Part shown: positions 6,698-7,420 of the stretch, in pieces
How the letters are laid out: the number at the start of each line of letters is the position of its first letter
Numbering within the stretch: the stretch's first letter is position 1
DNA from: Chloroflexota bacterium
GTDB lineage: Bacteria > Chloroflexota > UBA6077 > CF-72
Assembly (NCBI GenBank): GCA_019247135.1
Contig: JAFAPL010000812.1
Location: 1 to 7,420, forward strand
Direction of reading: 5' to 3'
DNA: 7,420 nt
Notes under the pieces: generated by a model
What the model saw: the letters and a program-made list of their open reading frames with translations, nothing else
Databases searched by the model: none
What the model was told of the DNA's origin: nothing
Translations under genes and position numbers: made by a program

Positions 6698-7182
6698 GGG
6701 GCGAGTCCATTCGGTTCGTGGTTCCACATCTGGACGCAGCCGACGAGGCACGCATCATCCAGGGCTTCAACGAGCAGCGCACCAGCGAGTACGCCGAGAT
6801 CATCGAGGAGTGCGAGACCAAGTTCCAGAAAGAGATCGAGTTCGAGCACTTCCGGCAGAACTACACGTTTGAAGAAGCCGAGGAGATCCAACAAGACCTT
6901 GACAAGATTCGGCGCTGGTACGAGCGGGTGCGCGAACGGGACTGGTTCGGCGCGGCGCGTGCGGACGAGGTCGAGCGCTGGCTCGATAAGTGCCAGGAGC
7001 TCCTCAACGGCTTTACCGAGGAGGTCCACCGGCGCAGCCAGGACGGTCCCACCGCCGCCCTTGGGGACGCGGACGGCAGCAGCGAGCTAGCGGTGGATTC
7101 GGGCAGCGAGCTCCCGCCCGTCGTCAGCCCCCTCCCGCTCGGCCGCCGCAAACGACCCTCGCAGTCCAACGGCGGCGCGTGA
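6694..7182 (+). CDS. ChrB-like protein (chromate resistance, N-terminal domain), 5' end missing
   Basis: The 162 residues from LGGES match the second half of the ChrB N-terminal domain as I know it: GFNEQR (24-29), EYAEIIEECE (32-41), YTFEEAEEIQQDLDKIRRW (57-75) and RERDWFGA (80-87), a mostly alpha-helical, charged stretch that may form a coiled coil. In proteobacteria ChrB regulates chromate export through ChrA, but many proteins with only this domain have no known role. The first half of the domain (usually about 70-80 residues) is absent. The catalytic-like C-terminal ChrB domain is also absent, replaced by a low-complexity tail after about residue 110. The reading frame stays open leftward to 6229, but only as the antisense of the membrane gene. 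The first downstream candidate start is GTG at 6718-6720, with GGGGGCGAG about 13 bases before it, which is a poor fit. It is convergent with the response regulator gene. Confidence 0.7.
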   Translation, partial: LGGESIRFVVPHLDAADEARIIQGFNEQRTSEYAEIIEECETKFQKEIEFEHFRQNYTFEEAEEIQQDLDKIRRWYERVRERDWFGAARADEVERWLDKCQELLNGFTEEVHRRSQDGPTAALGDADGSSELAVDSGSELPPVVSPLPLGRRKRPSQSNGGA

Positions 7183-7248
7183 ACTGACGTTCCGCTGCCG
7201 CCTGGGCGACCGCGACCTGGCTTTTGGCCCGCCAGGCACCCCGCGCGA
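7183..7248. other. Intergenic region between convergent genes, with a weak hairpin
   Basis: This 66-base gap separates two converging genes. CCTGGC (7216-7221) and GCCAGG (7231-7236) could form a 6 bp stem with a 9-base loop. No T-run follows on either strand, so an intrinsic terminator cannot be claimed. Nothing else is seen. Confidence 0.3.
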
Positions 7249-7420
7249 TTAGTCCTGAACCCCGTCTGGGGCAGGCATGTGATAGCCGACGCCGGTTTCA
7301 GTCAGCAGATAGCGCGGCTGGCTGGCATCTGGCTCGATCTTGCGGCGGATGCGCTTCACGAACGTCCACAGGTAATCGTCTTCATCGCCGTACTGCGGAC
7401 CCCACACCGCCTGCAGCACC
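7249..7420 (-). CDS. OmpR/PhoB-family response regulator, C-terminal winged-helix end only
   Basis: The last 56 codons of a gene that enters from the right edge and ends with TAA at 7249-7251. The residues VLQAVWGPQYGDEDDYLWTF, then VKRIRRKIEPDA, and RYLLTETGVGYHMP match the recognition helix and the C-terminal wing of the Trans_Reg_C winged-helix DNA-binding domain: V.G, then R.LR.KIE, then the hairpin ending in GVGY. The receiver domain with its phospho-acceptor aspartate must lie beyond the window. It is a transcription factor, probably paired with a sensor kinase. The ETGVGY wing and 'VWGPQYGD' turn recall KdpE-like members, but the regulon cannot be told from this fragment. It faces the chrB-like gene and is probably unrelated to the STAND cluster. 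Confidence 0.93.
   Translation of the reverse strand, partial: VLQAVWGPQYGDEDDYLWTFVKRIRRKIEPDASQPRYLLTETGVGYHMPAPDGVQD

Noticed and set aside
6670..6720. A transposon insertion or attachment site as the cause of the junction.
   Set aside because: No terminal inverted repeat, target duplication, integrase or tRNA end is visible near the join.
7216..7236. A possible bidirectional terminator between the convergent genes.
   Set aside because: The stem is only 6 bp and no T-run follows it on either strand.

Overview
The window is GC-rich and almost wholly coding, mostly on the minus strand. It looks like chromosomal or accessory DNA of a bacterium, most likely a member of the Chloroflexota. That assignment is an inference. 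It rests on two very large proteins with the order HTH, NB-ARC ATPase, pentapeptide-like stretch and WD40 propeller, ending in a 'YERLNITGL...AQRADLLALGAV' tail that I associate with Chloroflexota and cyanobacterial signalling proteins. No rRNA, tRNA, CRISPR, transposase or phage gene is visible.

Layout from right to left, in the direction of minus-strand transcription. At 7249-7420 is the C-terminal winged-helix end of an OmpR/PhoB-type response regulator, cut by the window edge. Facing it is a plus-strand ChrB-like (chromate resistance protein, N-terminal domain) fragment, 6694-7182. Back to back with that fragment is a minus-strand COG4280-type multi-pass membrane protein, 5986-6690. Next come a 78-residue two-helix membrane protein (5733-5969), then two tandem paralogous NLR/STAND-like proteins: a complete 1227-residue protein (2005-5688) and a second (1-1972) whose WD40 C-terminus runs off the window. 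The gaps between the four minus-strand genes are only 17, 44 and 32 bases or less, so they could be one transcription unit.

Two things stand out. First, the COG4280 gene and the chrB-like gene are both missing their 5' ends, and recognisable sequence of the two meets within about 3 bases near 6690-6694. No start codon with a ribosome site, and no promoter, lies between them. This looks like a deletion or rearrangement junction (or an assembly misjoin). Second, the tandem STAND pair carries an XRE-type DNA-binding domain instead of a recognisable toxic effector. The complete member has 14 WD40 blades, 13 of them exactly 42 residues with no insertion or deletion, which is enough for two seven-bladed propellers.

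Working model, as inference: the two STAND proteins are ATP-dependent switches that sense a ligand or protein through the WD40 propellers and act through the HTH. The membrane pair upstream may be an ion or metabolite transporter that is either part of the same response or simply co-transcribed. Nothing in the sequence proves a shared pathway.
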